Source: Lenisia limosa
Taxonomy: Eukaryota > Breviatea
Assembly: GCA_001655205.1 (NCBI GenBank)
Contig: LPNZ01008034.1
Location: 1 to 36,158, forward strand
Direction: 5' to 3'
DNA length: 36,158 nucleotides
Below the pieces are notes generated by a model, which was not told where the DNA came from, ran no database searches, and worked only from the letters and a program-made list of their open reading frames with translations. This document shows, piece by piece, positions 11,501-25,600 of this stretch. Every line of letters begins with the position of its first letter. Position 1 is the stretch's first letter. A program made the position numbers and the translations under genes.

Positions 11501-11689
11501 ATTGACTGTGTTAGAATGTGGAGACCTTTGTACGGTGTCGGAGTTCTCAAGCATGATAAAGGTTTGGATGGCGCATTTAGAGGGGGGGGGGCACTACCCT
11601 TAACCGATTATTATGAAATTTTTCAATTTTATCCAATTCACTTGTAGGCGTTTTACCAGCCTGAAGGCTTCTGCAACGGGCACCTCTAA
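8519..11689 (+). CDS. Histidine acid phosphatase (branch-2 phosphatase), secretory or lysosomal, start codon in gap
   Basis: Fifteen exons were traced: 8519-8638, 8890-8957, 9081-9152, 9451-9538, 9792-9877, 9936-9987, 10091-10150, 10271-10309, 10424-10498, 10639-10749, 10877-10969, 11033-11101, 11216-11306, 11403-11494 and 11648-11689 (TAA). About 385 residues are visible. Family hallmarks are all there: VVIRHGDR (phosphate-binding RHG with the histidine that becomes phosphorylated), ELTPKGHEQH, VYVRSTNKFRTMSSADAF and SGHDST (the HD proton-donor motif). The visible N terminus VLALLFGAVFSSSS looks like the end of a signal peptide, and many cysteines follow, as in secreted or lysosomal enzymes. 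The spacing WDCSG...GSCILAELTP resembles the lysosomal acid phosphatase and 2-phosphoxylose phosphatase groups, so the substrate is uncertain. The missing start lies in the gap at 8435-8517. The gene converges on TVP23 with 140 bp between stop codons. Confidence 0.93.
9531..9584 (+). repeat. Tandem duplication (27 bp x 2) across a 5' splice site
   Basis: The unit ATATGAAG|GTatgttgtg... starts 8 nt inside the exon and runs 19 nt into the intron. It is followed at once by a second copy with a few changes. Copy 2 keeps an AAG|GT junction, so it offers a second donor 27 nt downstream. Confidence 0.85.
10737..10786 (+). repeat. Tandem duplication (25 bp x 2) across a 5' splice site
   Basis: The exon end and intron start (CGATGTTAATAAG|GTAACAA) are repeated immediately with only two changes. 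Use of the second AAG|GTGACA donor would insert 25 nt and shift the frame. Confidence 0.9.
11153..11185 (+). repeat. Dispersed intronic repeat family B, copy 3 (short)
   Basis: In the acid phosphatase intron before exon 13. It contains GGATGGCTTTAGCCAGATAC, like the presenilin-intron copies but matching only over the core, about 30 nt before a poly-C tract and acceptor. Confidence 0.4.
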
Positions 11690-11829
11690 TACGCCGACTA
11701 CCAAAGTGGGTATTGTAAAGACCAGTGATTGATCCCAATGATAATAAAGAAATGTTTTAATAAATAATTCCACAGCAGTACCGCAGATGGCAGAGGGTGT
11801 CACTTAGTTTGTGTGTTGAAATGCACTGT

Positions 11830-13296
<1,467 letters not shown>

Positions 13297-13657
13297 TTAC
13301 GCTGTCTGAAGCTCATTCATTCACGAGAGTTCTTTCCTTTTCCCCCCCAAACCTCTATCTGTTATCTGTCAACTATTGAATTTGTTGCGAAAATGTTGAT
13401 TGTAAATATGTAGGTTCCTCAACTTTTTTTTTTATATGATACAATTTTATTACACACCTAAACAAACACCAACCAAACAAACAGCAAAAGAGAGCAGCAG
13501 GGGCAAGGGGAAACGAAAACAAGGACAATAACCCGTCCCGGCCTTTTTATAAAAGAGGGGAATTTTTTTTTTGATCCTAACAGGAATTGTTGAGTATCCA
13601 GGTAGCGTTTTAAATCAAACGGGAAATTAAAGCTTAAAACGAGTTAGCAGCACTTGG
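13297..13657. other. Divergent promoter region between TVP23 and the debranching enzyme gene
   Basis: 361 bp separate the two start codons, which point away from each other. The region has T-runs, an AACAAACACCAACC-type purine/C-rich stretch at 13460-13530 and one TATA-like box (listed separately). No coding or RNA gene is apparent. Confidence 0.6.
13548..13555 (+). promoter_or_regulatory. TATA-like box TATAAAAG upstream of the debranching enzyme gene
   Basis: A perfect TATAAAAG sits 103 bp upstream of the ATG at 13658, in a locally GC-rich setting. The match to the general eukaryotic TBP site is good, but no transcription start is known and one 8-mer can occur by chance. Confidence 0.35.
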
Positions 13658-16600
13658 ATGGCGCTTCACCTCCCGGAACTCGCAGCTCTCGAGAGACATG
13701 CGTTATTACTTGATGATTATGTCTCTGATGGTTTTCAGAACCATAGAATTGCAGTAAAATGCGGCTCCTGTGTCGCATTTGTTCTTACAGCCGGTGGGTT
13801 GTATTTAGAGAATGTTCATTTTGGGACTTTCTGTTTAATTTACATATTTTAGGGCATGGTTTCCTTGATAATGAAATTATCTTCACGTCAAATGCTCCTG
13901 ATGCTCATGAACGCTTTTCACGTAATTCATGGAGGACAATTGAGCCAATGTGGGGGGCATTATGTAATATGCTACGTTATTTACAGCAACTAAGTACCCT
14001 TTTTTTTAATCAAAACAGTGAAGAGTACGATGGTCTTCGAGACTGGACTGTGATCATGGGCTTCCACACTCCTGGAGTGTTTGAAATATGCGTAAAGGCC
14101 ACCGATGGTGACGAAGAACGCGAAATTCTAGGTTTGGCATTTTATTTACACAGTCTTGCTGCTTAATACAGAGCCTCTTCTTTGCTTTCTGCCTATATAA
14201 ACACAATAATCTGTATAGTTGAGTTATATATCTGACTATCCAGGTCGAATTACGGTTACACCGTCAATTCCTCTGGCTGCAAACTTACCAAAGTCGATCT
14301 CAGCAGGTGGGTGGGGAATGACAGGAGTTTACTGCTTATATTAGTGGCGTGTTAATTCCACAACCTGCAAGTCTATATATTCATGAGAGTTATCAGAGAA
14401 ATGTTGTGGTTTTGGTGTGAAAATGGCCAATTCCCCGAATTCAATTCCTGTTTTTCTTTCCCTCGTTCCTTATTTGGAAAATTACAAATTCTACCAATAA
14501 GTTTTTTAGCATAGGAAAACGTTAATTTGTTATGTTAGTATATTTTAAGACGGATTGAAATAAGACCACCTATCCTCGTCCTCTCTCACAACACGGCTGC
14601 TATCATTTCAATTCCCATCTGAATTGAATTCATCCGTCGGCCTCGTGACACCTGGGATGGCATCACTATTCTGACTGATTTGTAGACCCCGTACCTACCT
14701 CAGCCCTCTCATGCCAAACTGTTATCACAAGATGCCTTGGTAGGCGATATACTTCTTGTGGGGATAAATACTTGCTCGGGGGTTCTACGGCGGTGTATTA
14801 TTGCCGTTTGTGGGGATGCAACTGTGTTACGAACCATCACCCAGGAAAGCAGTGATAATAGAGTTACAATACAATGAATTGTTGATTTAATAGCAGCGTA
14901 GCCATACCGTCTGCGAGTATTGCCGTCATTTCCCATATCTGCCTCACGTTTCACCGATTAGGACCCATCTCCAACTGGCCAAACATCACACAGGTCTCAT
15001 CCTCTCTGGGATACAACATGCTCCATTTCACCCCCCTTCAAGTGGGTCAGGCAAAGACAGTGTATGGATCTCTCTAATACCATTTCCCCCAAACTATCTT
15101 TCCCCTACCTCACTAACACCCTAGCCACTGGGGCAGTCCGGCTCGGCCTACAGTATCCAGGACCAACTCTCTTTTGCGTCCACGCTCCTCGAACCACGCC
15201 ACCCGCTCAGGTAACCAGCGTCATGGTTGCTGATATTAAAATCGACTGCCTGGATTAGCTGTTGTTAAATGGGTTTTACTGCACCCCCCCCCCCCCCCCC
15301 CCCCNNNNNNNNNNNNNNNNNNNNNNNNNNNNNNNNNNNNNNNNNNNNNNNNNNNNNNNNNNNNNNNNNNNNNNNNNNNNNNNNNNNNNNNNNNNNNNNN
15401 NNNNNNNNNNNNNNNNNNNNNNNNNNNNNNNNNGACCTGGAGCAGGGGCTCGAGGAAATGCGATCACAGAAGGGCCTCATGTCACTCACTGATATTGTTG
15501 TCAACCACACTGCTGTTTGCGGGTTACTTTTTATCGGCGATCAAGAGACTTAATCTTTATCGATTCTCAAAGTTGAATATTGTTTTTTTTGAAGTTAGAG
15601 TTCAATGTCTTCTGAGTTGATCCTCTTCCAGGACTCAACCCCATGGCTGTGTGAGCATCCTGAAGCCGGCTACAACCCCACAAACAGTCCCCATCTCAAC
15701 CCTGCCATCCTCCTGGATAACGTGGGTTCTAGGCGCTGCTTGTCTTAATCAACATATTGTCAAGATAAACCGTGTACGAAACCAAGCTACTCTTTCTATC
15801 TTAGTTTCCCTTGAAGCTCCATACGTATCCCCCCCCCCTCTTACCTGCCCCAACCCAGGCACTTGCCGACCTCTCAAACGACATTCTACACAATAAGGTC
15901 CCGGACGCGCCCCCTCGAATGAACACCCCAGCCATGATCAAGGCGGCTCTGACCTACTTTGAAACTGGCGCGTTCAGTGACCTAAAACTCTGGTGGGAAC
16001 CGGTTTAATCCAAACATTATTTGTAAAGTTGATACTTTGGTTAGTATTCTTCATATATCCTATGAAACTGGTTCAAGTGATTGTTTAGGGAGTTCTATAC
16101 AGTCAATGTCGAGCAGATTGTGAAGGAAGCGCTGCCGGACTATCCGGATGGCGATGAGGGTGTTTTATGTCCCAAACTGTGAGAGGGGGGGGACCACTAT
16201 ATGTTGCAAAAGGATATCATATCATATTGTATATGATATATCTGTTTTATTCAATCCATCCAATGATATGCTACCTTTACTTTTTGATTGACCTTTTAGG
16301 ACAAAATCAACTAGACGAATTGCCATTGATAATCCATACGCGGTAAGCTTCTGATAAAGAAAATTGGGATATCATATGTTACTCAGCACATATAACCTTT
16401 GGCCATATTGTCCAATCAAAAGGGACTGGTCAACAAGATGAAGTTCCTCAACTAGCGGGCCTTTGCCCAAATGCTTATTATGTACTATCATGTAAAATGT
16501 AATAATACAACTTTAAAACGTAATATTCCCAAAAGAGAAGAACTAGGAGTTCTTTACGAGTCTCTAACACGCATTCAGGCACTGTCCTCACCCAGTTCAA

Positions 16601-19600
16601 TGGCATCTCTCCCTGAAGAAGACGCTGAAAGTTGGTTTCTTTACTTTTGTTTGTATTCTGTTTAAGATGGCAAACTATTGATATTCTCTTTTTTGGACCC
16701 GAAATGAAGCCGAGGCCCATTCTTGATTACCATTGTCATGCTATTTCTGAAACTCACTCTTTAGATGAGGAGGACGACTCGCTGACTTCTGATGCTGATG
16801 AGCTGAGAAGCAGTCTCTATACATTAACTGGTGGGGCTTCAGCTTGACAGCACACCTGTTGTCATTTCCCTTTCTTTACTTGTGCGTTTTTTTTTTATTT
16901 TCTTATTTTTCCAGGGACAGTTGCTGGTGTTTCGGGCGTCAGATTCGGCAAAAAGTGCCCCAGCATTGTTGTACAACGTAAGGGCTTTTTTTTAGTGTTA
17001 ATGATTTGTGGTGATTGTAATGAATTTAGCGTTCACGTATTGATGCCTCCCATCCACCATTACCCCCCCCCCTAGAAATTGCCTCACGAGTCCGTCGCAC
17101 CTGTGCCAAAGCCCACATCCGGGCCGTGCTCAACATAGTCAACCTGTCGTTCTACCAGAAGTACGACGCCGACAAGGCCGCAATCTTCACCAACCTCTTT
17201 CACACGTGTCGTTTCCAAAGGTGGGAGAGCATCTTTTTCTTTTGCTCGTCAAAAACTTGGAACATTGTTGTTCTATTATTTTTGCTTGGAGATTTTTTAT
17301 CCCATAAACGATATTGCCTGTCATTTGGTGACACGGTCGGACAGTTTCTTCATCATTCATCTTAACCCCTGACTCAGGATCGATGCCCACGGGCCGTGTA
17401 GAGGCCCAGTCACGTCCAAGGTCCCCTTCGTCTTCTCATACTTCACCAAAGTCAAGACTGCCACTGGCAAGATCATGTGGGTGCAATGAGGAAACAAAAG
17501 CTAATCCTATCCGCAAAATTTTTGTTCACCTTTTTTCAATAAATATGTCTTGTGATACAATTCCTCACTCGTCACAGTTATATATCATATGTAGTTACCA
17601 AGGTTTATCAGTTGGTTTCACCTTCCCCCCAGCCCTCTGGCAAACAACGGCTGGATTTGGGACGCCGACGCCCGCGTGGACTTTGCCATGGCCGGGTCAC
17701 GTGCATACCTCAGGAGGGACATTATCGTCTGGGGTGACTGTGTCAAGCTGAGGTTTGCGGCGACGTGTCTTGCTGCGTTTCCTGGATCTGTTTCATGGCA
17801 TAATTACCATCTCCCATATTTGTCATATTATTTGTCGATTCTACAGTTATAGACTACTGCCGGCCCTTGTACTCTCTTGATATCTCGTTGATAAACATCC
17901 CGCAGTTTTGCTGACCACTTTAGATACGGTGACAAGCCCGCAGACAGCCCATGGCTCTGGGCCCACATGGAGAGCTACGTCAGCCTCACTGCCGAGCTGT
18001 TTGACGCTCTTCGACTTGATAACGCCCACTCCACCCCCATTCATGTGGCCAGTCATATGCTTGATGTTGCTCGTGAGCTTTTTGGATGACTATACCCCTC
18101 TCGTATTCCGACATACTACATATCATATGAGAAAACTCAAAGCAACTAGCGGTTTTGGAAGATAGTTGAACTCACGATTTGGTGTAATTTTAAAGTTGTT
18201 ACCAAATACTAAAGCGTTACTCAACTTTACTGTCTAATACTGTACTGTCAACGTGATTTGGACTTATTTAGTCACCTTCTCCACTTTTATTTCTGAGATA
18301 TTTTCACCCTTCAAGGCGCCACACGGCCGCATATCTTCATTTTGGCCGAACTGTTTACAGGAAGCGAGGCTGCTGATGTGGAGGTGCGAATTGGGTGTTG
18401 ATTTATCAGGTTAATAGTGGAATGACAACCCTCGGTTAGAATTGAAGCTTTTCAAGTGGAAAGTTTGTTTTATAGTCTGTGAAGCAATGAGATTATGATT
18501 CGCTCACCAAGCAGTATGCAAGCCGTCTTGGAATTCACGCTCTCGTACGTGAGGCTATGGCAGCCTCTTCATCTGATGAACTCGCCGCTACTGTGTACAA
18601 GTTGGGGGTGGACTGTGAACAAGATGGGGTGGACTGTGAACAAGTTGGGGGTGGACTGTGACAAGTTGGTGTGGACTGTGAACAAGTTGGTGTGGACTGT
18701 GAACAAGTTGGGGTGGACTGTGAACAAGTTGGTGTGGACTGTGAACAAGTTGGTGTGGACTGTGAACAAGTTGGGGTGGACTGTGTAGGGTAAATACCAA
18801 TTTTAAAGTGTAACAGATAGAGTGTTTTCCCACAATATAACCCCTTTCCCCCTCCCTCACCGTCTGATTGTGAGCTCACCCCCAGGCTCTCAGAAGGAGG
18901 TCCCACAGGCAGGCCAGACAAAGCTGTCAGAATGGTGGGGGGGGGGGGGGNNNNNNNNNNNNNNNNNNNNNNNNNNNNNNNNNNNNNNNNNNNNNNNNNN
19001 NNNNNNNNNNNNNNNNNNNNNNNNNNNNNNNNNNNNNNNNNNNNNNNNNNNNNNNNNNNNNNNNNNNNNNNNNNNNNNNNNNNNNNNNNNNNNNNNNNNN
19101 NTTACCCCCCCCTCCCCATAGGTCCGCTCATGGCTTGATGATAGAGACATCCCTTACAACTGCCATGTTCTTGGACCCTCTGCAGTGCCCGCAATGTTCA
19201 TGGACCTCACACACGACAACCCGACATTCCACGAGAAGAGACATGCTTCTGACGCTCTTCCCACTGCCGCTCTCGTCTCCATGACTGTTGGGTTATGTCT
19301 TTCTCAGTGCTCATTTCCATATCCCATTTTCACTCAATTCCATGTTCCATAATTCTGTCCCGAACGCGCTGTGTCGGATTATTTAATTAACGGTTTGTAG
19401 AACTGCGCAATTGGCACGACTTTGGGAGTGGACACGTTGGTTCCGAAGAACATTTCGGTGGTGTCTGAGAAAAGACTCTATGCCCGCGGGCCTCGGAGGT
19501 ATGACGAGGGTTTACTTTAACAACAATTTTATTTATTTGTGGAATAATTTGGGTGCATCAAATTTGCCCTTTTCAGCGCTTACCCCCCACAGGCGGAGAA

Positions 19601-22600
19601 GTAACGTTCGGTTTGGTAACCATGTTGAGGTATCAGAACTGGACAGCAACGCCCCTCCCTCAAACGTGGGAGAACTGAGCACCAGGTATGGGGTGAGTAT
19701 TGGACTAAATAGGTTCAGTCAAGGGAATTTTATTTATTGCACACTGTGTCATATTTATCATTGTTCACCCCCGCTGCGTTCAACTTCCAACCAGACTTGG
19801 GCCTCTGATAGTTTAGTTCGATGGCTGAGGAAGACGGACATGTTCGCCGTCACAAGCCCGTGAAGAGTCTCAGAAGGTGGGTTGGGGAAATGGTGGCGTA
19901 TTCTTTAATACTCAGGTGTTTTTTTTTTCATCATTGTTGTATCATGCTGAAACAGAGATGTAAAAATCAGATTTATCACAATCAAATTCTGTCTTTTTGA
20001 TATATTTTGGAACACTCCTTGCTAAGTTGACGAAATCTGTATGAGTTCTAAACGCATTTTAGGTTTATTCCCCCTGAGAACCGCGACCGAGTCATGACAG
20101 AGGGCATGGAGAGGATCCGTATTGTCCTGAATGACCTCCATCGCTACATGGCCGAAAGCGGCTATTGTGAGACCTACGTATCTTGCCCCACACAGGACAC
20201 CATCATGATCCATCGTCATTGTCCGCGAACTGGCGACAATATCATTTGCATCGCAGCCAAGTATGTGCAATATTGAGATTATATTCATTGAGGATTAAGA
20301 ATAATTTTCTTCACTTATACATATTTTTTTCATTTTCTGAATCCATTTCTATCTCTTCTTTCCACAGGGCTAAAAGCGTTTCCTTTTTATGTTACGACAG
20401 TCCATCTATATTGAAAAGAATTGTTCTACAGCTAACTAGAAATATTGACTGATTTTGGATTCACTGTTTAGCGCGTTCTCAACCCCGGGGTCTGCTGTTG
20501 CCCACCCCTCTCTCATTGACATCCCCGGCAGTATTTCCGAGGTTAGCGCGGCTTGGCTTATCTCATGTTAAAGGAGGGCTTCGTTTTGTTTGTTGGCAAA
20601 AAAATTTATTGTTAGCTGTGGTATTTCCCCATAGTAATCAGTTTATTTGCTATTTTTCAGTGATTTTTCAGCGTAGTATTATTTCTCTAAATTGCTTCAT
20701 TGTTAATAACATTTCAGGTACTGTTCTGTGGCCGCTTGGAGGTGGAGCCCTATAACCGTTTTGAGGAGAGTACTTCGGTCATCAACGGATTACATGGCCA
20801 TCTTCTGGCAACACCACCCGTGAGAGGGGGGGGGGTGGCTTTTGTGCAAAAGATCGCATTATATCCCCGTTTTTTTCAGAGGGACATGGCAAGACTTTGA
20901 CACTCATCATTCCAGGGTACTCTTGAAGGAATGATTGAGTCCTTTGATAGTTGTACCTCCACTCACAACACCTCCCTTCGTCTTGTCAACTTCAGACCCG
21001 GTTTGCCTTGCTTTTGGATTATTACACAACAAAGCACTTTAAAGAAAAGACTCATAAGTGTTGAAAGGAACAATACATACTAAGCATATCCATTAAGGAA
21101 AAGAATTACGAGCGCCTTCTGACACCCCTCCCCCCACAGGCACAGTGGCGCTCATTCGGACTGATATGACGCCACGCGCGCGTTCATGCCATCTCGACCT
21201 CAACAGCCTGGCTCCATTGCATCTGGCCAGTAGTCGGCCCGGATCGCGGAAACGCAAACTCACGCCCCCACCGTGCAAGGTGCGCTGCTCTCTTGGAATC
21301 GTGCGGGTGGCTTCAGCCCCTTGAATATTTAACTTATAATTTGTATTGATCACACAAAGCCCCGTTTTCCCTCGCCTACACTTTTGACCAGCTGCAGAGC
21401 GGCCGTTCTGGGCAACGTGTAGTGTATCGCCCTGGGGACAACCCCCTCTCTGAGCTTGCCTTGAAAGCTAGGACGGTAGGCAGTCCGGAAGGCAAGTTTT
21501 ATTGTCATCATATTTTTGAGTAGCGATGAATCGGCTCTATATACGCATAGACAGTTAAGAATTTAGTTCTCTGCCAATTTCTCAATAGTCCCCGATCAAA
21601 ATAGATTCATGTTCCAGAAGCGGAGAAATATTGGCGTAATGCTGTTTTATGGTGACTAATTTTGTCAGATTGAGGAGTCAGCTAGGTCTCCCAATGTGCA
21701 AGTACCTCCAAATCCTCATGAAAGAGTGGGGAGGGGTATTGCATACTGTTTCATTGAGTACTTCACCCACGCCAGCAATTTCTAGCGATAACTCCCATTC
21801 AGCCGGCCCGTATTGCTGCATGCCCACCAACACCCCCTGAAGAGGAAAAGAAAAAGGTATTGGAAATACCACGCTCATGACATTCTTAAACCCTCCTTTT
21901 CCTGAGACAACAAACAGAACACGTTTTGAGAGTCGTCTTGATAGTTATCTGGCTTTTTCTTCGTACGACTTTACCTCTCTAGACATCCGGAGGTAATCCC
22001 AAGTCAAAGGCAAAAAAGACTCCAATGGTCAGTGTGTACCCCGGTCTCAATTTTTTTACATTCGGAAGGCTTCTTGTTGATCCTTATTTGTCATTGTACT
22101 GCTGTATGCATCTCACCCCCCTCCAGCCCTCGAACATTGCTATTAGCAAGGGTGTTAGCCAGGCGGCTAAAACAGCAAAATCGCCACCAAGAGGAATGGG
22201 CGCCTGTGATGACAGAGGTGAGAGTGAATTCAAACTCTTCATTATAGTGAATCCACGCATACTATTGATATTTGGCAAGTCGTTATCCCACCAAACTATC
22301 CTAACAGTGGCTTTAGATACGATGCCTCCAGCACAGTCAATCAAGGACGAACAAGAGGAGAACGCTCGCAGCTATGCCAACGATATTTCGGGAACTAAAG
22401 TGGGGAGGGGGCATGATACCGTACCTTGGCACCTAGGCTCCTACCCCATATATTGGAGGGAGTTCATATGGTTTCAAAGACATTGTGATATTATGTACAA
22501 GTCTTAAAATATGTTTTTGTTCGTTTGTGTTTCTGTATACATATCACACCGTCCAAATATCTGTGAATTTTCCTCTATCTGTGAAAACAAGCCAAATGAA

Positions 22601-25600
22601 NNNNNNNNNNNNNNNNNNNNNNNNNNNNNNNNNNNNNNNNNNNNNNNNNNNNNNNNNNNNNNNNNNNNNNNNNNNNNNNNNNNNNNNNNNNNNNNNNNNN
22701 NNNNNNNNNNNNNNNNNNNNNNNNNNNNNNNNNNNNNNNNNNNNNNNNNNNNNNNNNNNNNNNNNNNNNNNNNNNNNNNNNNNNNNNNNNNNNNNNNNNN
22801 NNNNNNNNNNNNNNNNNNNNTGACGGTGTAATATCTTCTTTCTCACAGCCACAGCTTTTTGCCTCAATTGAAGATCTGAGTCTCGAGGAACTTAACATGC
22901 TACTGTTCAAGTCCGATCCAGGTAAGCTCAATTATCCATATCATATAATCTGACCATGCTATAATACATCTTTACGAAAGTTCATACATTTAAAGCAGGC
23001 TTCCCTATTGGATTGGTAAATTGTTGTAGAGCCTTAAATACAGTTATTTGCCTTCAGATTGCCTTTGAATGTCAATAGTCACATTTTGGAAAAGAAACCT
23101 TCTCCGATATACCAAATGCTGTTCATTCATGAGGATTACAGACCAATGCAGTTCTGACTATGGTTTAGAGGAGCAAGACATCGGAGGCGGCGTGTTTGAC
23201 GTTCCAGGCTATGGAGTTTGTGGGGAAGGGTTCCATGGGGTTTGTGGGGGCATCGTTCTAGTTGAACAAATTTGAAAGTGTGGGTAAAACTATTCACTTT
23301 GAACGTAGGGAATCCACTTTGAGCACTGTTGATGATGTTGTAGCCTATGCCGTACGCTGGAATTGCGGGATTCATCCATGTCGTGGAGGAAACGATGTAC
23401 TCAGGAGAGACCGGGCACCCCCTCTTCGCAAGCCTCAGGTATGCAGTCATCTGGGCAAATAGCGTCACTAAAAATAGATCATATTCTCTTGCTTTGAGCA
23501 TTAATTCAATCATTATGGCTATGAGTTATGGAGCTCGCTGCTACAATAATGCAACCAATAGTTTGAGTCCTACGTCCTTTCAATGATTATTGAATTGGTA
23601 AATAGAATCAATCTTTTATCAATGTGACAGTTACTTAGTGATATGTATGACTCTGTAGGTCAGGACCTTGGGTGGCGTCTTACACAGCCAATCGCCTCAG
23701 AAACCTCAGGGTTTGGAGGGCGTAATCTTTTCAGTCAAAGTTGAGCACAGTTCTCACCATACAGAATGNNNNNNNNNNNNNNNNNNNNNNNNNNNNNNNN
23801 NNNNNNNNNNNNNNNNNNNNNNNNNNNNNNNNNNNNNNNNNNNNNNNNNNNNNNNNNNNNNNNNNNNNNNNNNNNNNNNNNNNNNNNNNNNNNNNNNNNN
23901 NNNNNNNNNNNNNNNNNNNNNNNNNNNNNNNNNNNNNNNNNNNNNNNNNNNNNNNNNNNNNNNNNNNNNNNNNNNNNNNNNNNNNNNNNNNNNNNNNNNN
24001 NNNNNNNNTTCCAATTCCCCTCCCCACAGACCGAGTATTCCGCCATATGCCAGACTGCATTGAAAGGGACCCAAACGGTCTTGCCCAGGCCCTAGCCCTC
24101 GGCTCAGTCCAGATGCTTGGTTACACTCCGTCCGCGCCGCTCTCAGATGACAAGTGGGGGCGGGGTATTATGCATAGTACCTTCTACAGGGTGCAGTGAT
24201 GTTCTTTTGTTTTATTGCTTTTTCCATTGCAAAATGATAATGTGTTTGATCAAGATGGAGCGACTGACCTGGGCTTTGTTTGTTTTGTTGTTAGGTTGTC
24301 AGCCAACAGTTTGGGCTTTTTTTTATTTTATAATTTTCCGTTTTCACCCCCTCCCCCTCCAGAGACGTCATGTCCATGGCAGCCGGATTACCGCACTTCA
24401 GTACCGGCTACATGCGGGCCTGGGTTGGGGGGTGGGGCTTGTTGTTGAAACGCCGGCTTTTACAGTTCATGACGGTTTTCTCAGATTTTAATATAACAAT
24501 AAAAGTCATTTGTTAGACACTAGTAATTGATATTGTATTTGATCACGGTCTATGTTGAACTTACAACGTAGGGACGTGACACCTTCATTGCCCTGCGAGG
24601 CCTTTGCCTGGTCACTGGCCGCTACTCAGTGGCCCAGGACCTCATCATCGGCGCCGCATCCATCCTCAGACACGGCCTTATCCCGAACCTTCTCGATTCG
24701 TAGGCGCTTCTTCAGTGATTAATTATTAGAAGTCGGTGCAATTAATTTTTTCTGAAATTGCGGAAAAATTAATTTCAATTATATTTTCTGAACCATAATT
24801 TCTTGAAATTAATTTTGTCAATTTTCTAAAAAAATATCAGGATAAAAGTTCTTTTGGAAGGTTCCAGAACAAATAAAATAAATTTCAGAAACTTCTGGAG
24901 CATCGGGGTTTCCGAGTTGAAAAAAAAAAAGAAGATAAAAGATCCGTATTTTTATCTGGGTACAAGGTTCAGTAACTGATTTATTCACTATTAATTAATT
25001 TTATATTAATTTCGAATTAATTGCAAAAAAATTCATAATTAATTTCGAATTTATTCAATATTTATTTCTCCAAAAAAAATTGATAAAAATTAATTGCACC
25101 GACTTCTAATTATTATGTCGTATACAGCGGCTGCAGGAAGTCTTGTCTAACATGAATCCGATTTCTTCAAAAAATTCGGTCAAGAAATGCTCAATGAGTG
25201 TATTGTAGTGATAGACAACATGCAGTTCGCTAACGCTTCAGCTGTCGCAACCCCCGTTACAATGCAAGGGACGCAGTGTGGTGGTGGCTCCAAAGCATCA
25301 AAGACTTCTGCGAGCTCGCTCCAAATGTCGGTTTCTGTGGTATTTCTCTTGTTCAAATTGCTGCTTCATCTCATGTTTTTGAGACTGCTGTTTTTTAATC
25401 GATGGCATTGTTTCCATTCCTCAAGAGGGTCGTCTTTATAGGAAAACATCTCCAATAAGCGAAGACGTATTCTCACCAATAGAGCCACATCAAGGGGTTT
25501 ACCCATTAACAATGTAGGGATTGGATATTCTCTCAATTCGGGTTCCAAGAAAGTACCCATCAGACATTGAAGGTGATTTCAAGACCCCCCACAGCCAACC

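Noticed and set aside
11495-11590. Reading through the donor at 11495 to add a longer acid phosphatase tail (VIIDCVRMWRPLYG)
   Set aside because: It does not join the last exon in frame with any donor; the GTAATA donor at 11495 does, and gives a clean C terminus.
16453-16455. In-frame TAG in the debranching-enzyme gene, possible stop-codon reassignment
   Set aside because: The TAG is the AG acceptor of an intron; the exon starts at 16456 and keeps frame. TAG also ends the presenilin, debranching and helicase genes normally.
18495-18788. A 97-codon open frame of WTVNKL repeats
   Set aside because: It is the out-of-frame reading of a debranching-enzyme exon plus the 21-bp array. The homologous frame is [13 protein letters not shown].
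18535-18921. Minus-strand frames with HSPHQLV or QSTPTCS repeats
   Set aside because: Antisense shadows of the same 21-bp array, without start context or splice chain.
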